The notes beneath the pieces were generated by a model, which saw nothing but the letters and a program-made list of their open reading frames with translations, had not been told where the DNA came from and did no database searches. This document shows, one piece after another, positions 1-9,449 of a stretch of 50,769 nucleotides of DNA (its first letter is position 1; every line of letters starts with the position of its first letter). Position numbers and translations under genes: made by a program. The stretch spans positions 1 through 50,769 of the forward strand of contig JAGSGJ010000011.1 of the NCBI GenBank assembly GCA_023955225.1, in the 5' to 3' direction. The DNA comes from Sulfurovum sp. (GTDB lineage: Bacteria > Campylobacterota > Campylobacteria > Campylobacterales > Sulfurovaceae).

Positions 1-5
1 AATTT

Positions 6-41
6 ATAATATTAAAATTTTTAAAATAATTTTAATATTAT
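6..41. repeat. AT-only inverted repeat
   Basis: Perfect 13-bp arms (6-18 and 29-41) made only of A and T, separated by 10 bases. It lies downstream of thiI, whose stop codon is at 284, so it could act as a weak transcript end, but it has no GC in the stem and may simply be AT-rich intergenic DNA. Confidence 0.5.
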
Positions 42-56
42 ATGAAGTTTGATATA

Positions 57-80
57 CATTGCTTCATTGCTTCATTGCTT
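57..80. repeat. Three tandem copies of CATTGCTT
   Basis: The 8-base unit CATTGCTT occurs three times without a mismatch. The rest of the stretch 1-283 shows no convincing gene. Confidence 0.7.
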
Positions 81-283
81 TTCTATAGGGTTTTTGGAAG
101 AAAAAATAAACTGTGTACAACTATGCTTTTTATCTTACTAATCAAAGGATATCTCTAGTATTGAATCTTATCTCCAACAGATATAACACCACTTTCAACT
201 ATAATAGCCCTGTATCAACCAATGTATTTCAATCCTTTCATCATATCTCATCTAAAATTCTGGAGAGATAACGACATTGACTA

Positions 284-1744
284 TTATGGTCTGTACACCC
301 TTACATTTTTAACATTTTCTGCATCCCGTAAGTATTGGGCATGCAGTTGACTCATAATGCCTTTTTCACAATAGAGAAGATATTCTTTATCTTGTGGTAA
401 CTTCTTGAACTCTGTTTTGAGCTTATGAAATGGTATCTTAATGCTTTTACATGGTGTTTCTATGCAGTCATCTTCAGCACGTATATCTATCACCACATAG
501 GTATCATCATTTAAATCATGTATAACCTCTATAGGTGCTGCATTGGTTACATCATCGATGATCTCATCCACATAGATTTTTTGTGCATCTTCAACTGCTT
601 TATCTAACACACTGTAGTCAAAACGTTTGGCTTCTTTTTCCATACGCTTGTATGAACCATGTATGATGGGGTTTTTTGAGATGACACCACAATACTCAGG
701 CATATTCTCTGCAAAACGGCGTGTGCCTATGTCATTTGCTATGTTGATGATATCTGGTTTATTCATCGTAGCCAGTGGACGTAAAATAAGTTTATTTGTT
801 ACTTGGTCTATGAGTGCCAGGTTACGTAATGTCTGGCTAGAGACCTGTGCCACGCTTTCACCTGTAAGAAGCGCATCAATCTCCATCTCATCAGCCACTT
901 TTTCAGAAGCAAGGAGCATAAGACGTTTAAGTGTCACACCCATATACGTTTCATGGGTAGAACGGAATATCTCTTCGATGACTGTGTCAAAAGGTACAGA
1001 GATGAAAGAGACACGATGTGAAGCACCAAACTTGGACCAGAGGTAAAACGCTACTTGTTTTACACCTATCTCATGTGCAATACCACCAAGATTGAAGAAT
1101 ATAAAATGGGTTTTCATTCCTCTTCTCATGGTTAAGTAACTGGCGACCGTAGAGTCAAATCCACCTGACATAAGAGAGAGTATATCTCCCTGTGTTCCAA
1201 GAGGAAAGCCACCAAGTCCTACATGCTTTATAGTGATAATGTTAAGTTGGTTATTGATGAGTTCTAAGCGTATGGTCACTTCTGGATGATGCAAGTCTAC
1301 ACCTTTTGCTTCATTGTGTGCCAACATATATCCGCCTACGGTCTGTTCTATCTCCGTAGATCTAAAAGGGTGTTTACCTGAACGTTTTACACGTACAACA
1401 AAGGTTTTTCCTATGATCTCTTTTGCCATAGTTTCATTGACTTTGACTTTGATCTGTTCAAGTGTCTCCATACCGTCAAACTGTAACGCTTCAAGTACTT
1501 GTTCTATGCCAGGAGTGTCAAGTAGTGTTTGCCGTACCTCTGGGAGTACCTCTATGGGTGTAACGACTTCAAGTTTATCGGAAAATTTTTTGACTGTGAT
1601 TTCAGAGCTGTATCTGCCTAAAAGTTTTACAAGGTTGTTATAAAGTTGTCCTACCATTTGTCTTTTGGCAGACGAACCTTTGACCATGATCTCAGGGAAG
1701 AGTTTTAAAATGAATTTTTGTGTTTTTACTGATGGAGTTTCCAT
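284..1744 (-). CDS. thiI: tRNA 4-thiouridine / thiazole sulfurtransferase ThiI with rhodanese domain
   Basis: ThiI activates uridine-8 of tRNA with ATP and transfers sulfur from a persulfide; in some bacteria it also feeds sulfur to the thiazole of thiamin. The 486-residue protein has an N-terminal THUMP region, the PP-loop motif SGGFDST near residue 192, a conserved YCGVISK motif near residue 349, and a C-terminal rhodanese domain with the persulfide cysteine in CEKGIMS near residue 457. The length matches the long, rhodanese-bearing form of the family. ThiI-made s4U8 is also a classical near-UV target in tRNA, but the gene lies far from the light-associated block and has no copy of its promoter box. 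Confidence 0.93.
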   Translation of the reverse strand: METPSVKTQKFILKLFPEIMVKGSSAKRQMVGQLYNNLVKLLGRYSSEITVKKFSDKLEVVTPIEVLPEVRQTLLDTPGIEQVLEALQFDGMETLEQIKVKVNETMAKEIIGKTFVVRVKRSGKHPFRSTEIEQTVGGYMLAHNEAKGVDLHHPEVTIRLELINNQLNIITIKHVGLGGFPLGTQGDILSLMSGGFDSTVASYLTMRRGMKTHFIFFNLGGIAHEIGVKQVAFYLWSKFGASHRVSFISVPFDTVIEEIFRSTHETYMGVTLKRLMLLASEKVADEMEIDALLTGESVAQVSSQTLRNLALIDQVTNKLILRPLATMNKPDIINIANDIGTRRFAENMPEYCGVISKNPIIHGSYKRMEKEAKRFDYSVLDKAVEDAQKIYVDEIIDDVTNAAPIEVIHDLNDDTYVVIDIRAEDDCIETPCKSIKIPFHKLKTEFKKLPQDKEYLLYCEKGIMSQLHAQYLRDAENVKNVRVYRP

Positions 1745-1809
1745 TATAGTACACCCTTATTTTTGTATGGGTAGCATTATAGCACAAGAGGACTAAATGG
1801 CTATTTTAT

Positions 1810-3462
1810 CTAGTCCTCAAGAGGAAAGTGGAGTGACACAGATTTTGATGCTTCAAAAAGAGCCTGAGATGCAATGGAAACACTGCGATTTGTATTGAGC
1901 AAAGAAACCACCTTCTTCTCGTTTATTCCTTTTTTACTGATCGATAAGCTTGCTTCTTTCATAATACTGTGATTCTCTTCTTCTGCTTTAGAGAATTTCT
2001 CCGCACATTTATCGACACTCCACTCTTCTTCCATATAATTTACATAGATCAGTATCGAATAGAGAAGGTTTTTTCGAATAGAATCATAAATATCATGAAT
2101 GGTCTCACTGCTGCTCTCGGAAAATTCGTTAATGTCGTTTTTAACATCTTTGAGGATTTTAGCTGCATAGACAGATTCTCGTACAGATGTCAGGAGGATG
2201 TCAAGACTTTCTCTATCTTGGGGAAGTAGATCTTGCTGCTTCAATACCGAAACAAATGCCATAATTTTGATCTCGATCACTTTAATGCTATTATAGGCAA
2301 ATTTATGGTTGAATTCAATCTGCTCCTGGTTAACTTCTATGGCTTCTTTTAGACCAAGTTTTCGTACAAATACATCGTTTGGTTTGATGTTTGCCACCAA
2401 AAGTGCATATTTCATCGTTTTAACAAACAAGTTGTTTACTTCATTCCGTAAAGCAATAAGTGCTGTCTCCGAGAATTCAGGATCGACCAAATGTATATAT
2501 CGTGTAGGTGCTGGTTCAACATGTATGAAGAGTTTCTTCAGGTACTTAGCCATCAAAGAGATGAAAGGTAGAAGTAGCACAACACCCAGTACATTAAATA
2601 TAGTATGAAACAGTGCCAATGCTGTTATAGGATCATTCTGCAACCCATCAATGCTCATCAAGAACTGCGTTAAAGGTGTTAATATCAGAAATGCTACTGC
2701 TGCAGTGATAAGATTAAATATAAAATGGGCCAAGGCAACACGTTTCTTATCAGGTATGCCACCGATAGAACCAAGAAGTGCTGTCACTGTGGTACCTATA
2801 TTTGTGCCGATGACCATTGCAGCGGATTGTTCAAAACTTAAGATATGTACATACAACGCACTCAAGACAATAGCTGTTGCTGCAGAACTAGACTGAATGA
2901 TCGCTGTAAGTACAAAACCTATCCCTATGAAGGCGATCAGTGGTAAGTTCGAAAATTTGGCAAGGTCGATCGCACCTGTTAAAGATTCTATAGAAGTTTT
3001 CATAAACTCCAGTCCAAGAAACAGGAGACCAAATCCAACAAAAACCTTAGCAACCGTAATGACTCGTTTATAAGGAGGATCAAAAACGAGTACTAACCCT
3101 CCAGCACCTATCATGGGGAGTGCAAAAGCTTCAATACTAACTTTAAAACCAAGGGTTGCAACGATCCATGACGTTACTGTTGTTCCAATATTTGCACCAA
3201 AAATAACAGCAATACCCGAATGCAGAGAGATCATCGTAGCACTAACGAATGAGAGTGTCATGAGTGTTACAACCGAAGAACTTTGAAGCAATGTAGTTGC
3301 CATAATCCCGGTCATGAGAGATTTTACTGTAGAAGATGTAGAGTTTTTTACCCAGCTTTTAAAACGAAGACCTGCTGACTCTTTAAGTGCCAGTTCCATA
3401 TACAACATACCAAATAGAAACATTCCCAGACCAGAAAGTGATTGTACGATTATATATGTCAT
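1810..3462 (-). CDS. Na/Pi-cotransporter family protein with PhoU-like tail
   Basis: Membrane protein of 550 residues related to NptA/YjbB sodium-phosphate symporters. The N-terminal ~310 residues hold about eight to nine hydrophobic segments with the duplicated family signature, seen as QSSSVVT near residue 60 and QSSSAAT near residue 190, each followed by a GANIGTT/GTNIGTT motif. The C-terminal ~230 residues are soluble, helical and PhoU-like. Predicted role is sodium-coupled phosphate transport at the inner membrane. It is transcribed towards thiI from the intergenic region shared with the divergent SQR gene. Confidence 0.88.
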   Translation of the reverse strand: MTYIIVQSLSGLGMFLFGMLYMELALKESAGLRFKSWVKNSTSSTVKSLMTGIMATTLLQSSSVVTLMTLSFVSATMISLHSGIAVIFGANIGTTVTSWIVATLGFKVSIEAFALPMIGAGGLVLVFDPPYKRVITVAKVFVGFGLLFLGLEFMKTSIESLTGAIDLAKFSNLPLIAFIGIGFVLTAIIQSSSAATAIVLSALYVHILSFEQSAAMVIGTNIGTTVTALLGSIGGIPDKKRVALAHFIFNLITAAVAFLILTPLTQFLMSIDGLQNDPITALALFHTIFNVLGVVLLLPFISLMAKYLKKLFIHVEPAPTRYIHLVDPEFSETALIALRNEVNNLFVKTMKYALLVANIKPNDVFVRKLGLKEAIEVNQEQIEFNHKFAYNSIKVIEIKIMAFVSVLKQQDLLPQDRESLDILLTSVRESVYAAKILKDVKNDINEFSESSSETIHDIYDSIRKNLLYSILIYVNYMEEEWSVDKCAEKFSKAEEENHSIMKEASLSISKKGINEKKVVSLLNTNRSVSIASQALFEASKSVSLHFPLED

Positions 3463-3679
3463 CCATCTCTCTCTTTTTTAGACATTATATCAAGCATAAT
3501 TGTAATTGTAAAGGAAGTAATTATTTACAGAATAATAACTTTTTGTAATATAATAAACTAACAAAAAAATAGGTAAATAATAACTAAATCTAATTACATT
3601 ATTTTTATACATATTATTCAGTTTCCATAAATTTTTTTTATCTTATACTTTACTTAATACAATTCAAAAGGATTTAAAT

Positions 3680-5167
3680 TTGAAAAACAAAAAGATAGAA
3701 CATAGTAAGCCTCTAGTAGATCTTTTACATGGTGAAGATATTGAAAGCGTAAAAGCCAATGAAAGTATAAGTAGAAGAACAGCACTCAAAATGATGGGTG
3801 TTGGAGGTGCAGCTACTGTTATGGGAATACCTTCTTCTTTAGAAGCTGCCGAAGCAGAAGCAGGAAGTGCAAAAAGTGACAAGAAAGCGAAGCTTTTAGT
3901 TGTAGGTGGTGGAGCAGGGGGGATTATGGCTTTGGCTAGACTTCGCAGTGCTTTGCCAAATGCAGATATTACGATCATTGCGCCAAATGAAAAACATCTT
4001 TATCAGCCAGGACAGATTTTTATGGCTGCAGGGCTTTATACATTAGATGATATTGTCAAAGACAATAAAGACTTCATTGCTGATGATGTGACTTGGATCA
4101 AAGATGAAGTAGCGTCTTTTGACCCTGATAACAATAAGGTCACTACTCGCGCGGGTGAAGAAGTATCTTATGACTATATGGTTGTGGCTACAGGTATTGT
4201 ATCTCATTATGATTGGATCAAAGGTCTTACAGAAGATGATATCGGTAAAAATGGTATCTCGAGTGTCTACTTGAATGATTTTGAAAAAGGTACCGCTAGG
4301 GGTGGTGAAGTAACCTGGGAATGGTTTGAAGAACTGAAAGCAGCAGCTGCATCAGGAAAAAAACCAACAGCTATTTTTACCCATCCAAATACACCTATCA
4401 AATGTGGAGGAGCACCACAAAAAATACTTTACCTTAGTGCTGACCACTTGAAAAAAGATGATTTAGGTGCAAATTATATCTTTGCAACAAGTTTAGGAAA
4501 GCTTTTTAGTCTTCCTGAGATTGACACAGCATTGGCTAAAGTACAGAAGAGATATGACACCATCACCAATAAGTTTAGCCATAACCTTGTTGCAATTGAT
4601 GTAAACAACAAAGTAGCAACTTTTCGAGAAATATATGAGATCAAAGGTGAATATGATGAAGAATTTGAAGAGTATGAAATAACTGAGGATGTAAGAATGG
4701 TTGATATGTCATATGACTTCATCCACGTAGTGCCACCTATGGGACCACCGCAGGCTTTAGTTGATTCTCCGTTGGGTTGGCAAAAAGGTTCAGCAAAAGG
4801 TTGGCTTGAAGTAGATCGGGAAACACTGCAACATAGAAGGTACACCAACGTATTTGGTATCGGTGATGTATGTGGTATCCCAATGGGGAAAACAGGTGGG
4901 TCGGCAAGACACCATGGTCCTATTGTTGTGGGGAACCTTGTTGCACAACTCGAGGGTAAACCACTTAAGGAAAAATTTGATGGTTATACAGTATGTCCTC
5001 TAAAAGCAGGATATGGTGAGATCATCATGGCAGAATTTAACTATAATGGTCTAGCTCCTACTATACCATTCTTGAATCCTGCAGAACCACGATTCTTCTG
5101 GTGGGCATTTGACTTATATCAGTTAAAACCAATGTATTGGTATCTTATGTTAAGAGGATGGTTTTAG
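3680..5167 (+). CDS. sqr: Tat-exported sulfide:quinone oxidoreductase, type II-like
   Basis: FAD enzyme of 495 residues predicted to oxidise sulfide and reduce menaquinone on the periplasmic face of the inner membrane. The start is TTG, preceded by AAAAGGAT. A twin-arginine signal (SRRTALKMM, near residues 32-40) precedes the FAD-binding motif VVGGGAGG. Cysteines in IKCGGAPQ (about 241) and YTVCPLK (about 439) match the redox-active pair of SQR; a further Cys is at about 398. The C-terminal sequence YTVCPLKAGYGEII and the final LKPMYWYLMLRG resemble mitochondrial SQOR (type II). Flavocytochrome c dehydrogenase is the alternative, but no cytochrome subunit is adjacent. Its 115-bp separation from hydA and the FNR-like site between them suggest it is a separate unit. 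Confidence 0.85.
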   Translation: MKNKKIEHSKPLVDLLHGEDIESVKANESISRRTALKMMGVGGAATVMGIPSSLEAAEAEAGSAKSDKKAKLLVVGGGAGGIMALARLRSALPNADITIIAPNEKHLYQPGQIFMAAGLYTLDDIVKDNKDFIADDVTWIKDEVASFDPDNNKVTTRAGEEVSYDYMVVATGIVSHYDWIKGLTEDDIGKNGISSVYLNDFEKGTARGGEVTWEWFEELKAAAASGKKPTAIFTHPNTPIKCGGAPQKILYLSADHLKKDDLGANYIFATSLGKLFSLPEIDTALAKVQKRYDTITNKFSHNLVAIDVNNKVATFREIYEIKGEYDEEFEEYEITEDVRMVDMSYDFIHVVPPMGPPQALVDSPLGWQKGSAKGWLEVDRETLQHRRYTNVFGIGDVCGIPMGKTGGSARHHGPIVVGNLVAQLEGKPLKEKFDGYTVCPLKAGYGEIIMAEFNYNGLAPTIPFLNPAEPRFFWWAFDLYQLKPMYWYLMLRGWF

Positions 5168-5210
5168 AAATAGGTTATAGTATATCATAAGAGTAGATTA
5201 TTTAATCATA

Positions 5211-5224
5211 TTGATAAGCATCAA
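5211..5224 (+). promoter_or_regulatory. FNR-type operator upstream of hydA
   Basis: TTGATAAGCATCAA is a perfect TTGAT-N4-ATCAA palindrome of the FNR/CRP family. Its centre lies about 40-41 bases before the start site predicted from the TATACT box at 5246-5251, the class II activator position. It suggests that an FNR/CRP-family regulator responding to oxygen or redox state controls the hydrogenase operon. Confidence 0.7.
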
Positions 5225-5245
5225 TGTTTTATAATGCTAGTGTGA

Positions 5246-5251
5246 TATACT
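5246..5251 (+). promoter_or_regulatory. Putative -10 box of the hydrogenase operon
   Basis: TATACT, preceded by TGTGA, 31 bp before the hydA ATG and correctly placed relative to the FNR-type operator. A TATAAT at 5230-5235 is an alternative -10, but would put the operator at about -25. Confidence 0.5.
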
Positions 5252-5282
5252 TACTATATAAAAAAGATAAAAGGAGTTGAAT

Positions 5283-6428
5283 ATGAATGGTTTTGATGCA
5301 CTTTATGCAAAAGCAAAAGATCGTATACAGGCGTTGTCTGAGTTGCCTTCTATAAAAGAAGAGTCCATTGAAGAAATGCTTGAGGGACGTGGTATAGAAC
5401 GACGTGACTTCATGAAGTGGGCAGCTGGTATTACAGCAATGCTTGCTCTACCGTCTCAGTTCACTCCTTTATTTGCAGAAGCTGCCAAAATGGCGGATCG
5501 TGTACCATTGGTTTGGCTGCATATGGCAGAATGTACAGGATGCAGTGAATCTCTTATTCGTTCTGATGCGCCAACGATTGATTCTCTTATCTTCGATTAT
5601 ATATCTCTTGAATATCATGAAACACTTATGGCAGCCGCAGGATGGCAGGCAGAAGAGAATCTTGCAAAGACGTTAAAAGACTATGCAGGTCGTTATATCT
5701 TACTTGTTGAAGGCGGAGTACCTACTGCCAATAATGGTCATTACTTGACTCTCGGCCCACAAGGCAGAACCGGGCTTGATGTTGTGACCGAAGCTGCTCA
5801 CGGTGCTGCTGCAATCTTCTCCATCGGTACATGTTCCAGCTTTGGCGGTATTCAGGCCGCTGCACCAAATCCGACAGGTGCAAAAGGGGTAGATAAAGTT
5901 ATATCGCAAGCGGTTATCAATGTACCGGGTTGTCCTCCAAGTGCAAACAACATTGTGGGGACACTGATGCATTACCTTCTCTTTGGTACACTCCCGGCAC
6001 TAGATCGTTACCATCGTCCAAAATGGGCTTATGGTAACCGTATACATGATCTTTGTGAACGTCGTGGGCATTTTGATGCAGGTGAGTTTGTAGAGAGTTT
6101 TGGTGATGAAGGTGCTAAAGATGGGTGGTGTCTTTACAAGCAGGGATGTAAAGGACCTTATACTTTTAACAACTGTTCAACAGAGCGCTTTAACCAGGGT
6201 ACAAATTGGCCGATTGGTGCGGGACATGGTTGTATGGGATGTTCTGAGCCGGATTTTTGGGATACGATGGGTCCGTTGGAAAAACCGATACAGTCACATC
6301 TTGTGATGGGACTTAATGCAACCGTCGACAAAATAGGTACTACACTCTTAACTGCTACAGTTGTGGGTATCGGAGCACATGCAGTGGCAAGTATCTTTAT
6401 GAATAAAAAAGATGAGAAGGAGGGATAA
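5283..6428 (+). CDS. hydA: [NiFe] hydrogenase small subunit
   Basis: Electron-transfer subunit of a periplasm-facing, membrane-bound H2-uptake hydrogenase. ATG at 5283 is chosen over the in-frame TTG at 5277 because AAGGAG at 5271-5276 fits it. A Tat motif (ERRDFMKW, RR at residues 40-41) follows an unusually long n-region. Fe-S ligands are visible in ECTGCSES (near 83-88), GTCSSFGG, VPGCPPS, the NRIHDLC histidine, NNCSTERF and GCMGCSEP. A C-terminal hydrophobic helix (TTLLTATVVGIGAHAVASI) anchors the protein. The proximal-cluster motif is CTGC, not the CTCC of oxygen-tolerant enzymes, so a standard oxygen-sensitive type is inferred. hydB starts 3 bp downstream. Confidence 0.96.
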   Translation: MNGFDALYAKAKDRIQALSELPSIKEESIEEMLEGRGIERRDFMKWAAGITAMLALPSQFTPLFAEAAKMADRVPLVWLHMAECTGCSESLIRSDAPTIDSLIFDYISLEYHETLMAAAGWQAEENLAKTLKDYAGRYILLVEGGVPTANNGHYLTLGPQGRTGLDVVTEAAHGAAAIFSIGTCSSFGGIQAAAPNPTGAKGVDKVISQAVINVPGCPPSANNIVGTLMHYLLFGTLPALDRYHRPKWAYGNRIHDLCERRGHFDAGEFVESFGDEGAKDGWCLYKQGCKGPYTFNNCSTERFNQGTNWPIGAGHGCMGCSEPDFWDTMGPLEKPIQSHLVMGLNATVDKIGTTLLTATVVGIGAHAVASIFMNKKDEKEG

Positions 6429-6431
6429 GTT

Positions 6432-8150
6432 ATGGCTAACAGACGTGTAGTAATTGATCCGATAACAAGAATTGAAGGGCATCTGCGCATAGAAGTAGAG
6501 GTAGATGAAAACAATGTAGTCCAAAAAGCCTACTCCTCCTCGACATTATGGAGAGGAATTGAACTCATCTTAAAAGGGCGTGATCCTCGTGATGCAGGTC
6601 TCATGGCACAACGTATTTGTGGTGTGTGTACCTATTCACACTATAAAGCAGGTGTTGAAGCGGTGGAAAATGCATTAGGAATTGAAGCACCTTATAATGC
6701 AAAATTGGTACGTTCTCTCTTAAATGCATCGCTCTATATGCATGACCATACGGTACATTTTTATCATCTGCATGGTCTTGACTGGGTAGATGTCGTCTCA
6801 GCACTGAGTGCAGATCCTGAAAAAGCATCAAAATTGGCATTTAAGTATACCGATTTACCAATAGCTACAGGAACAGATGAACTTAAAGCGGTACAGCAAC
6901 GTGTAAAAACATTTGTAGATAAAGGACAACTGGGGCCATTTGCCAATGCGTATTGGGGAAATGGAACGTATAAGTTTTCGCCAGAACAAAATCTTATCGC
7001 ACTTTCACATTACCTCAAAGCACTTGAAGTACAGCGTGTAGCAGCACAAATGTTTGCAATCTTTGGTGCAAAACAGCCACATCCTCAAAGTCTTGTGGTT
7101 GGTGGTGTAACGTGTGTGCGTGATATTTTGAGTCCTACAAGACTTTCACAATGGAGAGAAAAATATAAGATCGTAAAGGATTTTATAGACCGTGCTTACT
7201 ATGCAGACATTGTGATGGCTGCTGAGGCATATGGCGCAGAAGAGAGTGTTCTGGGTGGTGTAGGGGTTAAAAACTTCTTAGCTACTGATGCATTTCTGCT
7301 CGATCATAAAGAAAATCTTTTCCAAAGTGGATACATCACAAATGGTGATCTTAGTCAAGTATTTGATATTGATGATATGAAGATTGAAGAAGATGTAACA
7401 CACGCATGGTATAAAGGTACAAATCACTTACAACCATATGATGGTGTTACTGAACCTGATTATACTGGTTTTGTAGATGGTGATACTGTTAATGGTGAAG
7501 CAAAGATAATCGATGAAAATGCAAAATACTCTTGGGTGAAAGCACCACGATATGACGATCAAGCGATGGAAGTCGGTCCTTTATCCTGCTTACTTGTTAA
7601 TTATGCTAGAGGCAATAAAAAGGTACAAGATGAAGTAGGTGCTTTTCTGAAAAGAACGGGTCTACCTGTTGGTGCACTCTTTACAACATTAGGCCGTACA
7701 GCAGCGCGAATGCTGCAAACCAAATTGATCTCTGACAATGCTATCATAACCTTTAATTCGTTGGTAGAGAATATCAAAACCGATGACAGTACATACACTA
7801 AATTTGAAATCGATCCTTCTAAAGAGTATAAAGGACGTTTTATGGGTGAGGCACCCCGCGGAACACTTAGTCACTGGGTTCGTATTAAAAATGGCTTGAT
7901 TGAAAATTATCAAGCAGTTGTACCTACAACATGGAATGCAGGACCAATGGATGCCAACGGTACCGTTGGGCCGTATGAAGCATCGTTGGTAGGGTTAAAA
8001 CTCGAAGATCCAACAAAGCCACTTGAAGTACTTAGGGTCATTCACTCTTTTGATCCGTGTATGTCATGTTCAGTGCATGTTATGGATATGAAGGGTGTAG
8101 AACTGAGCGAATTTAAAGTAAATCCTATGAGCAGTGGAGCAAGTTGCTAA
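6432..8150 (+). CDS. hydB: [NiFe] hydrogenase large subunit
   Basis: Catalytic subunit carrying the NiFe(CN)2CO centre. It opens with the family signature ITRIEGH, has the first nickel-binding motif RICGVC (residues 61-66) and the second, DPCMSC, at residues 541-546. HydD is expected to cut after His549, removing a 23-residue tail; this tail is longer than that of E. coli HyaB or HybC. The 572-residue length is normal. Proteins of this kind reduce menaquinone through HydC and feed H2 electrons into fumarate, nitrate, sulfur or oxygen respiration. Confidence 0.97.
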   Translation: MANRRVVIDPITRIEGHLRIEVEVDENNVVQKAYSSSTLWRGIELILKGRDPRDAGLMAQRICGVCTYSHYKAGVEAVENALGIEAPYNAKLVRSLLNASLYMHDHTVHFYHLHGLDWVDVVSALSADPEKASKLAFKYTDLPIATGTDELKAVQQRVKTFVDKGQLGPFANAYWGNGTYKFSPEQNLIALSHYLKALEVQRVAAQMFAIFGAKQPHPQSLVVGGVTCVRDILSPTRLSQWREKYKIVKDFIDRAYYADIVMAAEAYGAEESVLGGVGVKNFLATDAFLLDHKENLFQSGYITNGDLSQVFDIDDMKIEEDVTHAWYKGTNHLQPYDGVTEPDYTGFVDGDTVNGEAKIIDENAKYSWVKAPRYDDQAMEVGPLSCLLVNYARGNKKVQDEVGAFLKRTGLPVGALFTTLGRTAARMLQTKLISDNAIITFNSLVENIKTDDSTYTKFEIDPSKEYKGRFMGEAPRGTLSHWVRIKNGLIENYQAVVPTTWNAGPMDANGTVGPYEASLVGLKLEDPTKPLEVLRVIHSFDPCMSCSVHVMDMKGVELSEFKVNPMSSGASC

Positions 8151-8193
8151 AACGTTAAAATATTTTTTTAATCATAAATGAGAAGGAGTAAAC

Positions 8194-8904
8194 ATGGGAC
8201 AGACAGAAAAATATACCTCAGACCATCCTGACTTTGTCTACAGTAGCAGTAATAGAATTTTACATTGGATACGGGCTTTGGTTATTACAGGGTTAATCAT
8301 TACAGGATTTTATCTTGCCAATCCATTCCTTTCGTCTGAAGGTTCAACGGACAAGCTACTTTTTGGAAAGTGGGCTATGTGGCATTTTATCCTAGGGTTT
8401 GTCCTTATCTCTTCTGCTTTACTTAGAATCTATCTTTTCTTTTTTGGAAAAGACAGGAATGGTGAATTGCGTTCACTTAAAGACGTGTTCAGTTTAAAAT
8501 CTTGGATAGTTTCATTGAAATCTTACTTTTTTTTCGGTGAGTTGCGTAAAGTAGGCTTGTACGGACCATTGCAGTTTATAACATACTTTTTCATCACAGT
8601 CTTGGTTATTACAGCTTCTGTTACTGGATTGATTCTGTATGTACATGTCTATCATCAAGGTGTTGGTGGTTTATTGTATGATTCCATGCGTGTGATTGAA
8701 GCATGGATGGGAGGATTGGCAATGGTGCGTTACGTACATCATATTACCATGTGGGGGTACTTGATCTTTATTCCTATTCATATTTATCTGGTTATCTGGT
8801 CGGCTATTAGATTCAAACATGCTGCGCTTGATGTAATGTTTACTGGGTATGACTATCATCTAAAAAAAGAAAAAGAAAAAGCTGACAAGGAAGATAATCA
8901 GTGA
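8194..8904 (+). CDS. hydC: Hydrogenase cytochrome b subunit
   Basis: Diheme b-type cytochrome of 236 residues that anchors HydAB and passes electrons to menaquinone. Four hydrophobic segments are visible and candidate axial histidines lie in NRILHWIRAL (first helix), MWHFILGF and in the C-terminal helices (VRYVHHITMWGY and PIHIYLVIW), as in HyaC/HydC. A good ribosome site (AGAAGGAG) precedes the ATG. The stop TGA overlaps the GTG start of hydD. Confidence 0.94.
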   Translation: MGQTEKYTSDHPDFVYSSSNRILHWIRALVITGLIITGFYLANPFLSSEGSTDKLLFGKWAMWHFILGFVLISSALLRIYLFFFGKDRNGELRSLKDVFSLKSWIVSLKSYFFFGELRKVGLYGPLQFITYFFITVLVITASVTGLILYVHVYHQGVGGLLYDSMRVIEAWMGGLAMVRYVHHITMWGYLIFIPIHIYLVIWSAIRFKHAALDVMFTGYDYHLKKEKEKADKEDNQ

Positions 8905-9449
8905 ATATTTTAGTACTTGGTATAGGTAACCTTCTATTTGGAGATGAAGGTATAGGTGTTCATTTCATAAAATATATGGGAGAGAAATATCGATTTGAAG
9001 GAGAACATCAGATTGATATTGTTGATGGTGGTACACTTGCACAAAGACTTATACCTATAATTGTGGAGTATGACCATGTGATCATCATCGATACTATTAA
9101 TGCAAAAGGTGTCAAAGCAGGTGAAGTCTATTTTTTTAATTTTGATGCCGTCCCCGACACTGTTGACTGGCAAGGAAGTGCACACGAAGTTGAAATGCTA
9201 CAGACACTCAATATGATGGATCTAGCAGGTGATCGTCCTACTACTATGATCATGGGAGTGGTTCCAACAATTATAGAGGCAACAGAGTTCTCTCTATCAG
9301 TTGGTGTGGCTGATGCTGTACCACTAATGGAAAAAACACTCTTGAACTATTTGAAAACAATGAATGTTAATGCAGTAAAAAAAGCTGAAGTAGATATACA
9401 AGCTATTCTTCCAAACTCTTTCAGGGCTCTTGATGCATATAGCGTTTAA
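8901..9449 (+). CDS. hydD: Hydrogenase maturation endopeptidase
   Basis: Nickel-dependent protease of the HyaD/HybD family that removes the C-terminal tail of the large subunit after nickel insertion. The sequence begins with the family signature VLGIGNLLFGDEG, whose Glu/Asp region supplies nickel ligands, followed by DGGT and DTINAKG. The protein has 182 residues with a GTG start inside the last codons of hydC (GTGA overlap), implying translational coupling. It sits directly after the subunits it processes. Confidence 0.94.
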   Translation: MNILVLGIGNLLFGDEGIGVHFIKYMGEKYRFEGEHQIDIVDGGTLAQRLIPIIVEYDHVIIIDTINAKGVKAGEVYFFNFDAVPDTVDWQGSAHEVEMLQTLNMMDLAGDRPTTMIMGVVPTIIEATEFSLSVGVADAVPLMEKTLLNYLKTMNVNAVKKAEVDIQAILPNSFRALDAYSV

